The notes under the pieces were generated by a model. That model worked only from the letters and a program-made list of their open reading frames with translations, had not been told where the DNA came from and made no database searches. From Arsukibacterium indicum (GTDB lineage Bacteria > Pseudomonadota > Gammaproteobacteria > Enterobacterales > Alteromonadaceae): DNA of 64,000 nucleotides. The stretch is from NCBI RefSeq assembly GCF_019100565.1, contig NZ_JAHRID010000006.1:202547-266546 (forward strand). The letters are read 5' to 3'. Both the position numbers and the translations under genes were made by a program. Below, piece by piece: positions 19,720-29,991 of the stretch. Positions within the stretch are counted from its first letter, which is position 1; each line of letters begins with the position of its first letter.

Positions 19720-20491
19720 ACATTAATGCAGTTAATATAAAATCAAAACCCAGTACAGTGAGAGAAGCCGTAACCACTGTCTGTGTTGTTGCCCTGCTGA
19801 TCCCCTCAGAAGTGGGTATAGCGTCGTAACCTTTATGTAATGCTATCCAGATAACGATGACAGCAAAAACAAAGCTTTTAATTACCCCATTCAGCACATC
19901 CTGATACAAATCGACATTCGCCTGCATGGTCGACCAGTAACTACCGGCATCTACACCCAACCAGTCAACGCCAATTAAATGGCCACCAAGAATACCTACG
20001 GCATTAAACACCAACGCCAGTAAGGGCATACTGACAACGCCCGCCCAGAAACGCGGGGCAATAATCCGTCTTAACGGATCCACAGCCATCATTTCCATGC
20101 CAGATAATTGCTCAGTGGCTTTCATCAAGCCAATTTCTGCTGTCAATGCACTACCCGCCCGACCAGCAAATAATAATGCTGTGACCACCGGGCCAAGCTC
20201 ACGCAGCAGGCTCAGAGCCACCAGCGGCCCCAGCATGCCTTCGGCACCAAATTTAACCAGCACCGTATAGCCTTGTAATGCCAGCACCATACCGATGAAC
20301 AAGCCCGACACCACAATTATCAGTAACGACAACACACCAATTACATATAACTGCTTAATAAACAGCGGGAAACCCTTGCGGAAATCTGGCTTACCTACCA
20401 GCGCACCGAACAGCATTAAACCTGAACGGCCAAAACCCGCCACATTATCTATCGTGCTACGTCCGAGTTTCTGCAATTTATCTGAAATCAC
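19709..20491 (-). CDS. mlaE: Lipid ABC transporter permease MlaE
   Basis: Membrane permease of the MlaFEDB complex that maintains outer-membrane lipid asymmetry, 260 aa. Hydrophobic throughout; family blocks [25 protein letters not shown] and [23 protein letters not shown] are evident, the latter being the coupling region to MlaF. Overlaps mlaF by 4 nt. Confidence 0.96.
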   Translation of the reverse strand: MISDKLQKLGRSTIDNVAGFGRSGLMLFGALVGKPDFRKGFPLFIKQLYVIGVLSLLIIVVSGLFIGMVLALQGYTVLVKFGAEGMLGPLVALSLLRELGPVVTALLFAGRAGSALTAEIGLMKATEQLSGMEMMAVDPLRRIIAPRFWAGVVSMPLLALVFNAVGILGGHLIGVDWLGVDAGSYWSTMQANVDLYQDVLNGVIKSFVFAVIVIWIALHKGYDAIPTSEGISRATTQTVVTASLTVLGFDFILTALMFGG

Positions 20492-21303
20492 CTGACGGAC
20501 TCCATTAAGTCATCTTCATAGGCATTGGCCCGATAATGAAATGGCACTGCACCGTCCGCTTCTCCTTTTAAAAATTGTTGAACCAACTCAGATTTATCCT
20601 GCCGCAACTGCTCTGGCGTGCCATGGCCTATGACCTTTTTCTCAGCAACGACATAAACATAATCCGCAATACTCATTACTTCTGTTACGTCATGTGAGAC
20701 CACTATTGACGTTAAACCGAGTGCATTATTAAGTTCTTTAATTAAACGAACAATCACCCCCATTGATATTGGGTCCTGCCCGGCAAAGGGTTCATCATAC
20801 ATAATCAACTCGGGGTCAAGTGCTATGGCTCTTGCCAGTGCAGCGCGCCTTGCCATGCCCCCCGAAAGTTCAGCCGGCATAAGGTCGCGGGCGCCCCGCA
20901 AGCCCACAGACTCAAGTTTCATTAAAACAATTGTCCGGATTAACGATTCCGGCAGCCTGGTATGCTCGCGAATGGGAAAGGCAACATTGTCAAACACCGA
21001 CATTTCGGTAAACAAGGCGCCGCTTTGAAACAACATGCTCATTTTCTTGCGGGCCTGATATAAATCAGCCCGTGACAACGCAGGAATATCCTGGCCATCA
21101 AATAATATCTTGCCATTGTCAGGTTTCAGCTGGCCCCCGATTAACTTGAGCAACGTGGTCTTGCCAATACCGCTGGGGCCCATAATTGCTGTCACTTTAC
21201 CACGACGCACCTGCATGCTCATACCGTCGTATATCAGATTATCACCACGGGAAAAGCTTAAATGCTGGATATCAACCATAATATCGGACAAATTGGACTC
21301 CAT
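20488..21303 (-). CDS. mlaF: Lipid ABC transporter ATPase MlaF
   Basis: ATPase of the Mla complex, 271 aa. Seen: Walker [10 protein letters not shown], signature [14 protein letters not shown], Walker [14 protein letters not shown] and the H-loop SHDV. First gene of mlaFEDCB. Met9 (MVDIQHLSF) is an alternative start giving the more usual N-terminus. Divergent from caxA across a 263-bp gap. Confidence 0.95.
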   Translation of the reverse strand: MESNLSDIMVDIQHLSFSRGDNLIYDGMSMQVRRGKVTAIMGPSGIGKTTLLKLIGGQLKPDNGKILFDGQDIPALSRADLYQARKKMSMLFQSGALFTEMSVFDNVAFPIREHTRLPESLIRTIVLMKLESVGLRGARDLMPAELSGGMARRAALARAIALDPELIMYDEPFAGQDPISMGVIVRLIKELNNALGLTSIVVSHDVTEVMSIADYVYVVAEKKVIGHGTPEQLRQDKSELVQQFLKGEADGAVPFHYRANAYEDDLMESVR

Positions 21304-21358
21304 CTGAAAACAACCGCTTTTGCGATTTTACCGAACCTGGCACTAAGCTTGTCAATAT

Positions 21359-21376
21359 ACATACACGGTTGTATGT
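21359..21376. promoter_or_regulatory. Palindrome in the mlaF/caxA divergent region
   Basis: ACATACA-cggt-TGTATGT, a perfect 7-bp inverted repeat with a 4-nt centre, 56 bp upstream of mlaF. Operator-like; the regulator is unknown. Nothing else clear is seen in the 263-bp gap. Confidence 0.4.
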
Positions 21377-21566
21377 TTGCAATCGAATACCGATGCCATC
21401 TGACGTTGTTATATTGTAAAGGTAATGCATCTCAAAGTCGTTACAAAAAATCGTAACAAAGTGTGCGAATTAATCGAAGATAGCTGAAGCAGCAGGTTTT
21501 TTTGCAATTACCGCCAATAACACGGAAAATAAGGCTAACTTAACCCGTAAATTAAAGGACTGCTAC

Positions 21567-22544
21567 GTGTCACCTCTTCTGCTCGCGGTTTTTTTTGTTG
21601 TGGTCGGCCTGGTATTACTGATCTGGAGTGCCGATCGTTTTGTGTTCGGGGCATCATCAATTGCCCGCAACAGCGGTATTTCGCCAATGGTAATTGGCCT
21701 TACTATCGTGGCGATGGGATCTTCTGCTCCTGAAATGCTGGTATCTGCTACTGCAGCGTGGCAAGGTAAGCTGGATACCTCAGTTGGTAATGCCATCGGC
21801 TCAAACATTACTAATATTTTACTGGTTATAGGCGCTGCCGCACTGTTAAAACCGATAGCCGTATCATCTTTAACCTTGCGTCGGGAATTTCCGCTGTTAT
21901 TAATCTGCACCCTTTTTGGCTACTATTTACTATCAGATGATTTGTTAACCCGCAACGAGGGTATTGTGTTGCTTGTTGCCTTTTTCAGCTTTCTGGCACT
22001 GTTAGTTTACTGGGGCAAGCACGCTAGCCCGGATGATCCGCTAATAGCTGAAATTAATGCTGAAGTGCCGACCGTTAATATATCCACTTTAAAGGCGATC
22101 ATCTGGGTAGTAATCGGCTTGGTGTTATTACTGGCAAGTTCCCAATTACTTGTTCATGGCGCCGTTACAATCGCCCGATACGCCGGCATGAGTGACCTGG
22201 TAATTGGTTTAACGATTATTGCAATAGGCACCAGTCTGCCAGAACTTGCTGCCAGTATTATTGGCATTTTAAAAGGTGAAGATGACTTAGCGCTGGGTAA
22301 CATTATCGGCTCAAACATTTTTAATATTCTGGCAGTGCTTGGTTTAGGTGCTGTTATCGGACCCGATATCATAGATCCCAACGCCGGTGGCAGGGACAGT
22401 TACGTGATGATTGGTGCCACTGTATTAATGTTACTAATGTCGGTACGACTGACCCGGATGCAACGGATTAACCGGGCAGAGGGTGCTATACTGCTGGCAG
22501 GTTTTATCGGCTATCAATATCTGTTGTTCTCGCAGATGGCGTAA
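21567..22544 (+). CDS. yrbG: Calcium/sodium antiporter (CaCA family, YrbG-like)
   Basis: Inner-membrane cation/Ca2+ exchanger, 325 aa, about ten helices in two inverted halves. The two alpha-repeat motifs are clear: GSSAPEMLVSAT (first half) and GTSLPELAASI (second half), each followed by GNxIGSNI. Starts with GTG, preceded by AAGGA 8 nt upstream. First of the run leading into kdsD, the usual yrbG-kds-lpt order. Confidence 0.93.
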   Translation: MSPLLLAVFFVVVGLVLLIWSADRFVFGASSIARNSGISPMVIGLTIVAMGSSAPEMLVSATAAWQGKLDTSVGNAIGSNITNILLVIGAAALLKPIAVSSLTLRREFPLLLICTLFGYYLLSDDLLTRNEGIVLLVAFFSFLALLVYWGKHASPDDPLIAEINAEVPTVNISTLKAIIWVVIGLVLLLASSQLLVHGAVTIARYAGMSDLVIGLTIIAIGTSLPELAASIIGILKGEDDLALGNIIGSNIFNILAVLGLGAVIGPDIIDPNAGGRDSYVMIGATVLMLLMSVRLTRMQRINRAEGAILLAGFIGYQYLLFSQMA

Positions 22545-22556
22545 TTTCTTATCTTT

Positions 22557-23537
22557 ATGGCAAGTAATATGACCAACACTTTTATTAACCGGGCGTTAGA
22601 AGTTTTGCAGATAGAAGCTGAAGCCGTGCGTCAGCTGGCGCAGTACATTAATGCCGATTTTGAACAGGCTTGTCAGCTGCTGTTCAGCAGCAAAGGCAAA
22701 GTTATTGTTATGGGAATGGGTAAATCCGGTCATATTGCCAATAAAATTTCTGCCACGCTGGCATCTACCGGTACCCCGGCGTTTTTTGTTCACCCCGCAG
22801 AAGCCAGTCATGGCGATTTAGGAATGCTTGCTGCAGGTGATATTGTGCTGGCCATTTCTAATTCCGGAGAAACTGCTGAAATATTAACTATTCTGCCAGT
22901 AATCAAACGCTTAGGTATTACCCTTATTAGTATGTCAGGTAACCCGGCCTCAACACTTGCTAAATTATCCGACGTACACTTGTGTGTCAGAGTGGAACAG
23001 GAAGCCTGTCCGTTGGGATTGGCCCCGACTGCCAGCACCACCGCTACCCTGGCAATGGGTGACGCGCTGGCCGTTGCCCTGTTGGATGCCCGCGGCTTTT
23101 CTGCCGACGATTTTGCGTTGTCTCACCCGGGAGGCAGTCTTGGCCGCAAGCTGTTGCTGCGCCTGAGTGATGTTATGCACAAAGACCATCAAGTGCCTGT
23201 CGTGCCACGCCAGGCTACAATTAAAGAAGCCCTGCTGGAAATATCAGCAAAAGGCCTGGGCATGACAGCAGTGGTCAACCCCGATCACAGCCTGGCAGGT
23301 ATTTTCACCGATGGTGACTTACGTCGAATTCTTGATCTTAAACTTGACATCCACAGCACTCCAATCGAGCAAGTGATGACAACACCCTGCACGACAGCCA
23401 GCGCAGATATGCTGGCTGGTGAAGCCCTAAAAATTATGCAACAAAAGAAAATCAATGGCTTATTAATTATTGACGCAAATCAGGTGCCAATCGGCGCAAT
23501 GAACATGCATGATTTATTGCGGGCAGGAGTAATGTAA
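22557..23537 (+). CDS. kdsD: Arabinose 5-phosphate isomerase
   Basis: Makes arabinose 5-phosphate from ribulose 5-phosphate for KDO, the inner core sugar of LPS. 326 aa: N-terminal SIS sugar-isomerase domain (VMGMGKSGHIANKISATLASTG; HPAEASHGDLG) and two C-terminal CBS domains (about 205-326). Follows the antiporter by 12 nt and abuts kdsC directly. Confidence 0.97.
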   Translation: MASNMTNTFINRALEVLQIEAEAVRQLAQYINADFEQACQLLFSSKGKVIVMGMGKSGHIANKISATLASTGTPAFFVHPAEASHGDLGMLAAGDIVLAISNSGETAEILTILPVIKRLGITLISMSGNPASTLAKLSDVHLCVRVEQEACPLGLAPTASTTATLAMGDALAVALLDARGFSADDFALSHPGGSLGRKLLLRLSDVMHKDHQVPVVPRQATIKEALLEISAKGLGMTAVVNPDHSLAGIFTDGDLRRILDLKLDIHSTPIEQVMTTPCTTASADMLAGEALKIMQQKKINGLLIIDANQVPIGAMNMHDLLRAGVM

Positions 23538-24092
23538 ATGTCACTTTTTGCAGAGCTGTATCAGCCGGTCAGCGATGATATTCTGGCGCGGTCCCGCAAC
23601 ATAAAGCTGTTGATTTGCGACGTAGATGGTGTTTTCTCTGATGGCAGAATTTATCTGGGCAATGCTGGCGAAGAGTTAAAAGCTTTTCATACCCGTGACG
23701 GCTATGGCATTAAAGCTTTGCGTCACGCTGGGGTTGAAGTAGCTGTAATAACAGGCCGCACGTCAACTATTGTCGAGCAGCGGATGCGCTCGTTAACCAT
23801 ACCTTATATCTACCAGGGCCAGGAAAATAAGCAAGCTGCCTTCGCCCAGTTACAGCAGAAACTGGCTTTATCCGCCGCCCAGATTGCTTACATTGGCGAT
23901 GATTTATCTGACTGGCAGGTAATGCAACACTGCGGACTAGCGGTAGCCGTTAAAGATGCCCATCCGTATCTGTGCCGACAGGCACATTACATTACCTCTC
24001 TATCAGGTGGATTTGGTGCGGTGCGTGAGCTAACTGATTTACTGTTAATCAGCCAGCAAAAGTTTCAGCAATTTGACGGCAGCAGCTCATGA
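23538..24092 (+). CDS. kdsC: KDO 8-phosphate phosphatase
   Basis: HAD-family phosphatase that removes phosphate from KDO-8-P; cytoplasmic tetramer. 184 aa. HAD motif I is CDVDGVFSDG, with the nucleophile aspartate near residue 28, motif II around VITGRTS, and the motif IV acidic pair in YIGDDLSD. Overlaps lptC by 4 nt. Confidence 0.96.
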   Translation: MSLFAELYQPVSDDILARSRNIKLLICDVDGVFSDGRIYLGNAGEELKAFHTRDGYGIKALRHAGVEVAVITGRTSTIVEQRMRSLTIPYIYQGQENKQAAFAQLQQKLALSAAQIAYIGDDLSDWQVMQHCGLAVAVKDAHPYLCRQAHYITSLSGGFGAVRELTDLLLISQQKFQQFDGSSS

Positions 24093-24646
24093 AAAAAATG
24101 CTTGTTTTGTTAGTGATAGCGCTGGTACTCACCGCCACTTATTTATGGTTTAATCCGGCAGAGCAGGCAGATGCAAATTACGCTGACCGTGAACTGTTAC
24201 CCGATTATATTGCCGAACAAGTTACCCGTAGGGTGTATGACGAACAAGGTTATGTAGCAGACTATATTCAGGCCAGCCGGCTCGAGTTTTTTGAACGGCT
24301 TGGCTTTACCCAGTTTGAGCAGCCAAAATACATATTGTTTGACGCAGAGCATCTGCCCGCTTGGGAAGTTACCAGTCAGTTCGGAATCTGGTTGCCTGAT
24401 GACAAAATTATTCTTGAGCAAGATGTTATCATTAGCAACGTAAACGGTCATGAGCTTGTCGAACGGATAAACACAGATAATCTCGAACTTTTATTGCCAA
24501 GCAGACTATTACAAACTACTGCTGCAGTTAAGATACTTGGTAAGGGTTTTTATATTAATGGTATAGGCTTGCAGGCTGATCTAACCGAGCAAAAACTGCG
24601 CATCGTTAAGCATCTGGAGACAGTATACGCCAATGAACAAAATTAA
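24089..24646 (+). CDS. lptC: LPS export protein LptC
   Basis: Bitopic inner-membrane protein with a periplasmic beta-jellyroll that passes LPS from LptB2FG to LptA. 185 aa: N-terminal helix (about 4-20), then the OstA-like domain. The sequence is poorly conserved, as usual for LptC, and the assignment leans on position between kdsC and lptA. Confidence 0.92.
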   Translation: MKKMLVLLVIALVLTATYLWFNPAEQADANYADRELLPDYIAEQVTRRVYDEQGYVADYIQASRLEFFERLGFTQFEQPKYILFDAEHLPAWEVTSQFGIWLPDDKIILEQDVIISNVNGHELVERINTDNLELLLPSRLLQTTAAVKILGKGFYINGIGLQADLTEQKLRIVKHLETVYANEQN

Positions 24647-25127
24647 ATTTTTCTTATTTGCCGCGCTTATGTCGGCAAACAGCTATGCAGCCGACGCTGA
24701 TTACAGTCAGCCTATTGCGATAACGTCTGATAATAATGAGACTTCGATCAAGGAAAACGTCTCGGTATACACCGAGAATGTTGAAATACGTCAGGGCAGC
24801 TTAAACATTAAAGCTGACCGGTTAGAGATTAATGCCAGCGCAGGCAAAGGTAATGAAGTTTTTATTACTACAGGCAATCCGGTTCGCTACAGCCAGTTAC
24901 TGGATGGTGATGTACCTGTAAATGCCCGTGCTGCCGAAATTCGTTATGATCTGGCCAGCCGTACCCTGACTCTCAGTGGTAACGCAGAATTAAGCCAGAG
25001 CGGCAGTCAGGTCCAGGCTGCGGTTATTCGCTATAACATTGAAACTCAGCAAATCAGTGCAGAAAGTGGTGAGCAGAAAAAAAGGGTAACCACCATTTTC
25101 ACCCCGGAGAACAAGGAAAACCCATGA
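24633..25127 (+). CDS. lptA: LPS transport periplasmic protein LptA
   Basis: Forms the periplasmic bridge that carries LPS to LptDE. 164 aa: signal peptide 1-19 (ends SYA), then the OstA domain with the typical KADRLEI and GNPVRY blocks. Overlaps lptC by 14 nt and lptB by 4 nt. Confidence 0.95.
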   Translation: MNKIKFFLFAALMSANSYAADADYSQPIAITSDNNETSIKENVSVYTENVEIRQGSLNIKADRLEINASAGKGNEVFITTGNPVRYSQLLDGDVPVNARAAEIRYDLASRTLTLSGNAELSQSGSQVQAAVIRYNIETQQISAESGEQKKRVTTIFTPENKENP

Positions 25128-25846
25128 AGTTAGTGGCAGCGCATCTGGCCAAGAGTTATAAAGGCAGGCAAGTCGTAAAAGATGTCAGCCTTGAAGTTGC
25201 CGCAGGCCAGATTGTTGGCTTGCTCGGGCCAAATGGGGCAGGCAAAACCACCACTTTTTATATGATTGTCGGTCTGGTGCCGTCTGACAAAGGTAAAATC
25301 ACCTTAAATGATCAGGAGATCACCTTTGATCCCATTCATGCCAGAGCCCGCGCTGGCATTGGCTATTTGCCTCAGGAAAGCTCTATTTTCCGCAAATTAA
25401 CGGTATATGATAACTTGCTGGCTATATTGCAAACCCGCAAAGAGCTCAGCAATGCTAAACGGGAAGAGCTGGCTGACGACTTGCTGGAAGAATTTCATAT
25501 TGGCCACATTAAAAACAGTCTGGGTATGAGTTTGTCAGGCGGTGAGAGGCGCCGGGTTGAAATAGCCAGGGCGCTGGCGGCCGACCCGGCTTTTATTTTA
25601 CTTGATGAACCTTTTGCCGGTGTCGACCCCATTTCAGTGCTGGACATTAAAAAAATTATTCAGCATCTGGGGCAGCGTGGTATCGGGGTACTGATTACCG
25701 ACCACAACGTCAGAGAAACCCTTGATGTCTGCGAAATGGCCTACATTGTCAGCCATGGCGAATTAATTGCGGCCGGGCCTCCGCAAGAAGTATTAGTTAA
25801 TCAACAGGTTCGTGATGTATACCTCGGTGAGCAATTCAGGCTATAG
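25124..25846 (+). CDS. lptB: LPS export ABC ATPase LptB
   Basis: Powers LPS extraction with LptFG (genes not in the window). 240 aa. Walker [11 protein letters not shown]-loop LPQESSIFR, signature [14 protein letters not shown] and Walker [14 protein letters not shown] are all intact. Followed after 46 nt by rpoN. Confidence 0.98.
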   Translation: MKLVAAHLAKSYKGRQVVKDVSLEVAAGQIVGLLGPNGAGKTTTFYMIVGLVPSDKGKITLNDQEITFDPIHARARAGIGYLPQESSIFRKLTVYDNLLAILQTRKELSNAKREELADDLLEEFHIGHIKNSLGMSLSGGERRRVEIARALAADPAFILLDEPFAGVDPISVLDIKKIIQHLGQRGIGVLITDHNVRETLDVCEMAYIVSHGELIAAGPPQEVLVNQQVRDVYLGEQFRL

Positions 25847-25892
25847 TTAATAAAAATATCAAACGCCTGATTCAGGAGAGAAATAGACGTAA

Positions 25893-27389
25893 ATGAAACC
25901 CTCTTTGCAACTTCGGCTAGGTCAGCAACTTACAATGACACCTCAGTTACAGCAGGCTATTCGCTTGCTGCAATTGTCAACCATTGAGCTGCAGCAGGAA
26001 ATACAGGAAGCATTGGATGCTAATCCGTTGCTGGAGAGTGAAGATGAGTTTGAAAGCTTCTCTGCTGATCCCGATAGCAGCGATGTTAACGAGAATGATG
26101 TTCGCTCTGCTTCTGATGAAAGTAATGACAGCGCTCAGGAAAACCTGACCGAAGTTGCTGAGCGTGACAGCAGTGAGTCTATGACAGAGCAGGGCCTGCA
26201 GGACGATCTGCCACTGGATAATAACTGGGATGATTTAGTCAGCGCCGCACCAGTCAGCGCAGGCGCCCCGCCCGATGAAGATAACGTGTTTCAGGGTGAA
26301 ACCAGTGAAACCCTGCAGGACTACCTGCGCTGGCAAATGCAGTTAACCCCCTTCTCGGAAACTGATTTAGCCATTGCCGAAATTATTATCGAAGGCATTG
26401 ATGATACCGGACTGCTGACAATAGATGTGCCTGAGATTCTGGAATCCCTTGGCCTGCCCGACGTCGAAGCAGATGAAGTTGAAGCCGTTATTAAGCGAAT
26501 TCAATTGTTTGATCCTGTTGGTGTCGGTGCCCGAACTATCGCCGAATGCTTGCTGGTCCAACTGCGGCAATTTGACCCTCAAACGCCTTTTTTACAGCAA
26601 GCGCAGCACGTCATTAAAGAACATACTGACTTTTTAGCTAACAGGGACTTTCGTTCTTTAATGCGGGTGACTAGACTGAAAGAAGATGAGCTAAAAGAAG
26701 TAATGCGGCTTATTCTGAGCTTGAATCCCAGACCGGGAGCCGACGTCATTCGTCAGGAACAACAATACGTAATTCCGGATGTCTCGGTAAGCAAAGTTAA
26801 AGGTCGCTGGCAGGTTGAACTAAACCCGGATGCGATGCCCAAAGTAAGAATTAATCAGCAGTATGCCGCAATGTCACGAACTGCGAAAAATACTGCTGAT
26901 ACCCAATTTATCAGGTCTCATCTGCAGGAGGCAAAATGGTTTCTGAAAAGCCTGGAAAGTCGTAACGAAACCCTGCTTAAGGTGGCTAATTGCATTGTGC
27001 AACAGCAACAAGCTTTTTTTGAGCATGGTGAAGAAGCAATGAAACCCATGGTGTTAAATGATGTAGCTGAAATGGTCGGCATGCATGAGTCAACCATATC
27101 CAGGGTGACGACTCAGAAATTTATGCACACGCCCAGAGGAATATTTGAACTTAAATTCTTTTTTTCCAGTCATGTCAGCACTGAAAGTGGCGGCGAGTGT
27201 TCGTCTACCGCGATCCGCGCTTTTATAAAAAAACTGGTGGCAGCTGAAAACCCGGCTAAGCCATTAAGTGACAGCAAGATGGCGGATATATTGTCCGAAC
27301 AAGGCATCAACGTAGCGCGGCGTACCATCGCCAAGTATCGAGAAGCTTTGTTTATTCCGCCATCGAATCAACGCAAGACCTTAGTTTAG
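25893..27389 (+). CDS. rpoN: RNA polymerase sigma-54 factor
   Basis: Alternative sigma factor needing AAA+ activators; recognises -24/-12 promoters. 498 aa. Glutamine-rich region I at the N-terminus ([23 protein letters not shown]), an acidic region II (about 45-120), the core-binding domain and the C-terminal RpoN box [10 protein letters not shown]. First of the conserved rpoN-hpf-ptsN-rapZ-npr cluster. Confidence 0.98.
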   Translation: MKPSLQLRLGQQLTMTPQLQQAIRLLQLSTIELQQEIQEALDANPLLESEDEFESFSADPDSSDVNENDVRSASDESNDSAQENLTEVAERDSSESMTEQGLQDDLPLDNNWDDLVSAAPVSAGAPPDEDNVFQGETSETLQDYLRWQMQLTPFSETDLAIAEIIIEGIDDTGLLTIDVPEILESLGLPDVEADEVEAVIKRIQLFDPVGVGARTIAECLLVQLRQFDPQTPFLQQAQHVIKEHTDFLANRDFRSLMRVTRLKEDELKEVMRLILSLNPRPGADVIRQEQQYVIPDVSVSKVKGRWQVELNPDAMPKVRINQQYAAMSRTAKNTADTQFIRSHLQEAKWFLKSLESRNETLLKVANCIVQQQQAFFEHGEEAMKPMVLNDVAEMVGMHESTISRVTTQKFMHTPRGIFELKFFFSSHVSTESGGECSSTAIRAFIKKLVAAENPAKPLSDSKMADILSEQGINVARRTIAKYREALFIPPSNQRKTLV

Positions 27390-27415
27390 GTCGGCAAAAC
27401 AGAAGGAAAACGTCT

Positions 27416-27703
27416 ATGCAAATCAACTTAACAGGTCGTCATGTAGAGATTACAACTGCATTAAAAGAGTACGTAGACAATAAATTCGCCAAGCTGGAAC
27501 GACATTTTGATCACATTAATAATGTACATGTGATCCTAAACGTGGAAAAATTGAAACAGATTGCTGAAGCTAAGCTGCATTTGAATGGTGGAGAAGTTTT
27601 TGCGGCATCGGAAGATGAAAATATGTACGCCGCTATCGACCAGTTAATTGACAAACTCGATAGACAAGTTATTAAACATAAAGAAAAAATAGCCCGACAC
27701 TAA
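27416..27703 (+). CDS. hpf: Ribosome hibernation promoting factor
   Basis: Short HPF/YfiA-family protein (95 aa) that binds the 30S decoding site and promotes 100S dimers in stationary phase. The start MQINLTGRHVEITTALKEYV and the block AKLHLNGGEVFAASEDENMYAAID are typical. There is no long C-terminal domain, so this is the short form. Confidence 0.96.
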   Translation: MQINLTGRHVEITTALKEYVDNKFAKLERHFDHINNVHVILNVEKLKQIAEAKLHLNGGEVFAASEDENMYAAIDQLIDKLDRQVIKHKEKIARH

Positions 27704-27710
27704 ATAAATT

Positions 27711-28184
27711 ATGATCAACTTAAGCGCTATGCTAGCCGAGAACTGCACCAAGAGTGCAGTTCTTTTTAACAGCAAAAAACGAATTCTCGAGTATATTGCA
27801 GAGTTGGCGCATCAGCGCTTGCCTGAGATCAGCGAGTACACCATACTCGAAGCGTTAATGACCCGTGAAAAGCTAGGCTCTACCGGAATTGGCGGTGGTA
27901 TTGCTATCCCACACGGTAAGCTCAAAACAGTAACACAACCGATCCTGGTCTTTGTTGTTACCAAAGATGCAATTAGTTTCGACGCTATTGATAATCAGGC
28001 AGTAGATATCTTCTGCGCTATTCTGATCCCGGAAGAGCAGTGTCAGGCTCACCTGACAACACTGGCAGGTATTGCCCGTTTGCTCAGCCAGAAAGAACTC
28101 ACCCGTAAAATCCGGCATGCCGAATCCGACGAGCATCTGTATCAATTGATCATCGATGCCAGTGAGGTAATGAGCGCATCATGA
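27711..28184 (+). CDS. ptsN: PTS-Ntr EIIA component
   Basis: Terminal phosphoacceptor of the nitrogen PTS chain, which regulates potassium transport and stress circuits rather than sugar uptake. 157 aa, single EIIA domain; the phosphorylated histidine is in GIAIPHGKL. Its partner npr is two genes downstream. Overlaps rapZ by 4 nt. Confidence 0.96.
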   Translation: MINLSAMLAENCTKSAVLFNSKKRILEYIAELAHQRLPEISEYTILEALMTREKLGSTGIGGGIAIPHGKLKTVTQPILVFVVTKDAISFDAIDNQAVDIFCAILIPEEQCQAHLTTLAGIARLLSQKELTRKIRHAESDEHLYQLIIDASEVMSAS

Positions 28185-29038
28185 AACTGTTGGTTGTCAG
28201 CGGTCGTTCCGGTTCAGGCAAGTCAGTTGCATTAAGAGTGCTAGAAGATCTCGGCTACTACTGTGTCGATAATATTCCGGTAAATCTGTTACCTACCCTG
28301 GCCACCACTGTTATGGGCCAGTACGAGCGCGTTGCGGTCAGCATTGATGTTCGTAATTTGCCGCAAGACCCGGACGAGCTGGCCGATATTCTGTCTTATC
28401 TGCCACGTAAGCTTGACTTGACTATTCTGTACCTCGACGCTGACCATGCCAGCTTAATTAAGCGCTTCAGTGAGACCCGACGTCTGCATCCGTTATCACA
28501 TCAGGCCATGTCACTGGACGAGGCCATTTCACGTGAGCAGCAGTTACTCGATCCCATATCAAGCCGGGCCGATTTGTATATTGATACCACTGAACTGAAT
28601 GTTCACCAGTTAGCGGAGCAACTGCGGGAAAGGATACTGGGCCAGAAAACCGGCCGGCTGGTCATGCTATTTGAATCATTCGGCTTTAAATACGGTATTC
28701 CTAAAGACGCTGACTTCGTATTCGATGCCCGCTTTTTACCTAATCCGCACTGGGAGCCAGAGTTAAAGCCGCTGACCGGTTTGGACCAGCCTGTAAAAGA
28801 CTATCTGGCGTCGCAAGCTGTTGTGGCTAAGTATACCTGGCAGATTAACAGCTTTATCAGCAGCTGGTTACCCCATCTGGAGCGCAACAACCGTAGCTAT
28901 CTGACCATTGCTATAGGTTGTACCGGTGGCCAGCACCGTTCAGTCTACATTGCTGAAAGTCTTGCTGAAAGTTACCGTAATCAGCGGGAGGATGTTCAAA
29001 TCCGTCATAGGGAGCTGGTGCGCCATCATGGCCACTAA
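28181..29038 (+). CDS. rapZ: RNase adapter protein RapZ
   Basis: In E. coli guides RNase E to the GlmZ sRNA and senses glucosamine-6-phosphate. 285 aa. Walker A GRSGSGKS near the N-terminus, and the C-terminal RNA-binding block IGCTGGQHRSVYIAE are clear. Overlaps the npr start by 11 nt. Confidence 0.96.
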   Translation: MKLLVVSGRSGSGKSVALRVLEDLGYYCVDNIPVNLLPTLATTVMGQYERVAVSIDVRNLPQDPDELADILSYLPRKLDLTILYLDADHASLIKRFSETRRLHPLSHQAMSLDEAISREQQLLDPISSRADLYIDTTELNVHQLAEQLRERILGQKTGRLVMLFESFGFKYGIPKDADFVFDARFLPNPHWEPELKPLTGLDQPVKDYLASQAVVAKYTWQINSFISSWLPHLERNNRSYLTIAIGCTGGQHRSVYIAESLAESYRNQREDVQIRHRELVRHHGH

Positions 29039-29300
29039 GCTTAGCCGCAATGTCACTATCGTTAATCAGCTAGGCTTGCATGCCAGAGCAGCCACTAAGC
29101 TGGCCCAGTTGTGTCAGCAATTTCAGGCGCATATTGAATTAGTTCATGAAGATAAAAAAGCAGACGCCTGCAGCGTGCTCGCATTGCTGATGCTGGCCAG
29201 CAGCAAAGGTAAAACATTGCAGGTCACCGCAGAAGGTTCTGATGCAGAAGCCGCGTTACAGGCGGTGGTTACCCTTATTGAACAGGGTTTTGGCGAATAA
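29028..29300 (+). CDS. ptsO: PTS-Ntr phosphocarrier NPr
   Basis: HPr-like carrier between EI-Ntr and PtsN, 90 aa. The phosphorylated histidine lies in LGLHARAATKL, with the second site in KADACSVLALLMLAS. I chose ATG 29028, inside the end of rapZ; a longer in-frame reading from 28926 adds residues that do not belong to the HPr fold. Confidence 0.95.
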   Translation: MATKLSRNVTIVNQLGLHARAATKLAQLCQQFQAHIELVHEDKKADACSVLALLMLASSKGKTLQVTAEGSDAEAALQAVVTLIEQGFGE

Positions 29301-29321
29301 CACTCAGTTTACCGCTGTATA

Positions 29322-29711
29322 TCAGGACTCATTTTTATCCGGCATCGCATGATGCTGTGCCGGGCTTCCTTCTTGCTGCCCCTGCTTAAGTTCCCGTTCG
29401 CCCCTGGTCCTCTCGATGGCTTGAAGCTGATGATGAAGTGCCGTTTTAATCAACATATGGGCACTGATTGGTGCGGTTATCAGCAGGAAAATAGTGATCA
29501 GTAGCTCATGTACACTGAGACTCTGTTGCAGACTAAAGTAAAAAATTGATCCCAGTAAAATACCACCCATGCCCAGCGTGGTAGCTTTAGTCGGACCATG
29601 TAGCCGCATAAAAAAGTCTGGCATCCGGGTTAAACCAATAGAACCTATTAACACAAAACTGCCACCAAGCAACAAAAAAAACGCGACAGCCCATTCCATC
29701 CAATTTTGCAT
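29322..29711 (-). CDS. mrpG: Na+/H+ antiporter subunit G
   Basis: Small membrane subunit of the Mrp antiporter, 129 aa with three hydrophobic helices. Family block RMPDFFMRLHGPTKATTLG is clear. The C-terminus (about 95-129) is a charged tail rich in Gln and Glu. Last gene of the operon, convergent with npr 21 nt away. Confidence 0.94.
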   Translation of the reverse strand: MQNWMEWAVAFFLLLGGSFVLIGSIGLTRMPDFFMRLHGPTKATTLGMGGILLGSIFYFSLQQSLSVHELLITIFLLITAPISAHMLIKTALHHQLQAIERTRGERELKQGQQEGSPAQHHAMPDKNES

Positions 29712-29721
29712 ATAGCTATTC

Positions 29722-29991
29722 CTATTCGATAATATCGCCGCGCAGTAAAAACTTACAAACTGCTACAGTGCTGACGAATCCCAGCATTGCAATTAGCAGT
29801 GCTGCTTCAAAATAAAGTGGCGATCCCATTAGCAATCCATATAAAATGATAAGCGCAATACTGTTGATAAACATGGTATCCAGCGCCAGAATCCTGTCTG
29901 GCAGGCTGGGACCTATCAGTAAACGCCATAAATTCAGAAGTAACGCCAGACTAATCATACCGAACACCAGAAATATTACCTGCTCTAACAT
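29722..29991 (-). CDS. mrpF: Na+/H+ antiporter subunit F
   Basis: 89 aa, three membrane helices; conserved block RLLIGPSLPDRILALDTMFIN typical of MrpF/PhaF. Overlaps mrpE by 7 nt and precedes mrpG by 10 nt. Confidence 0.94.
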   Translation of the reverse strand: MLEQVIFLVFGMISLALLLNLWRLLIGPSLPDRILALDTMFINSIALIILYGLLMGSPLYFEAALLIAMLGFVSTVAVCKFLLRGDIIE

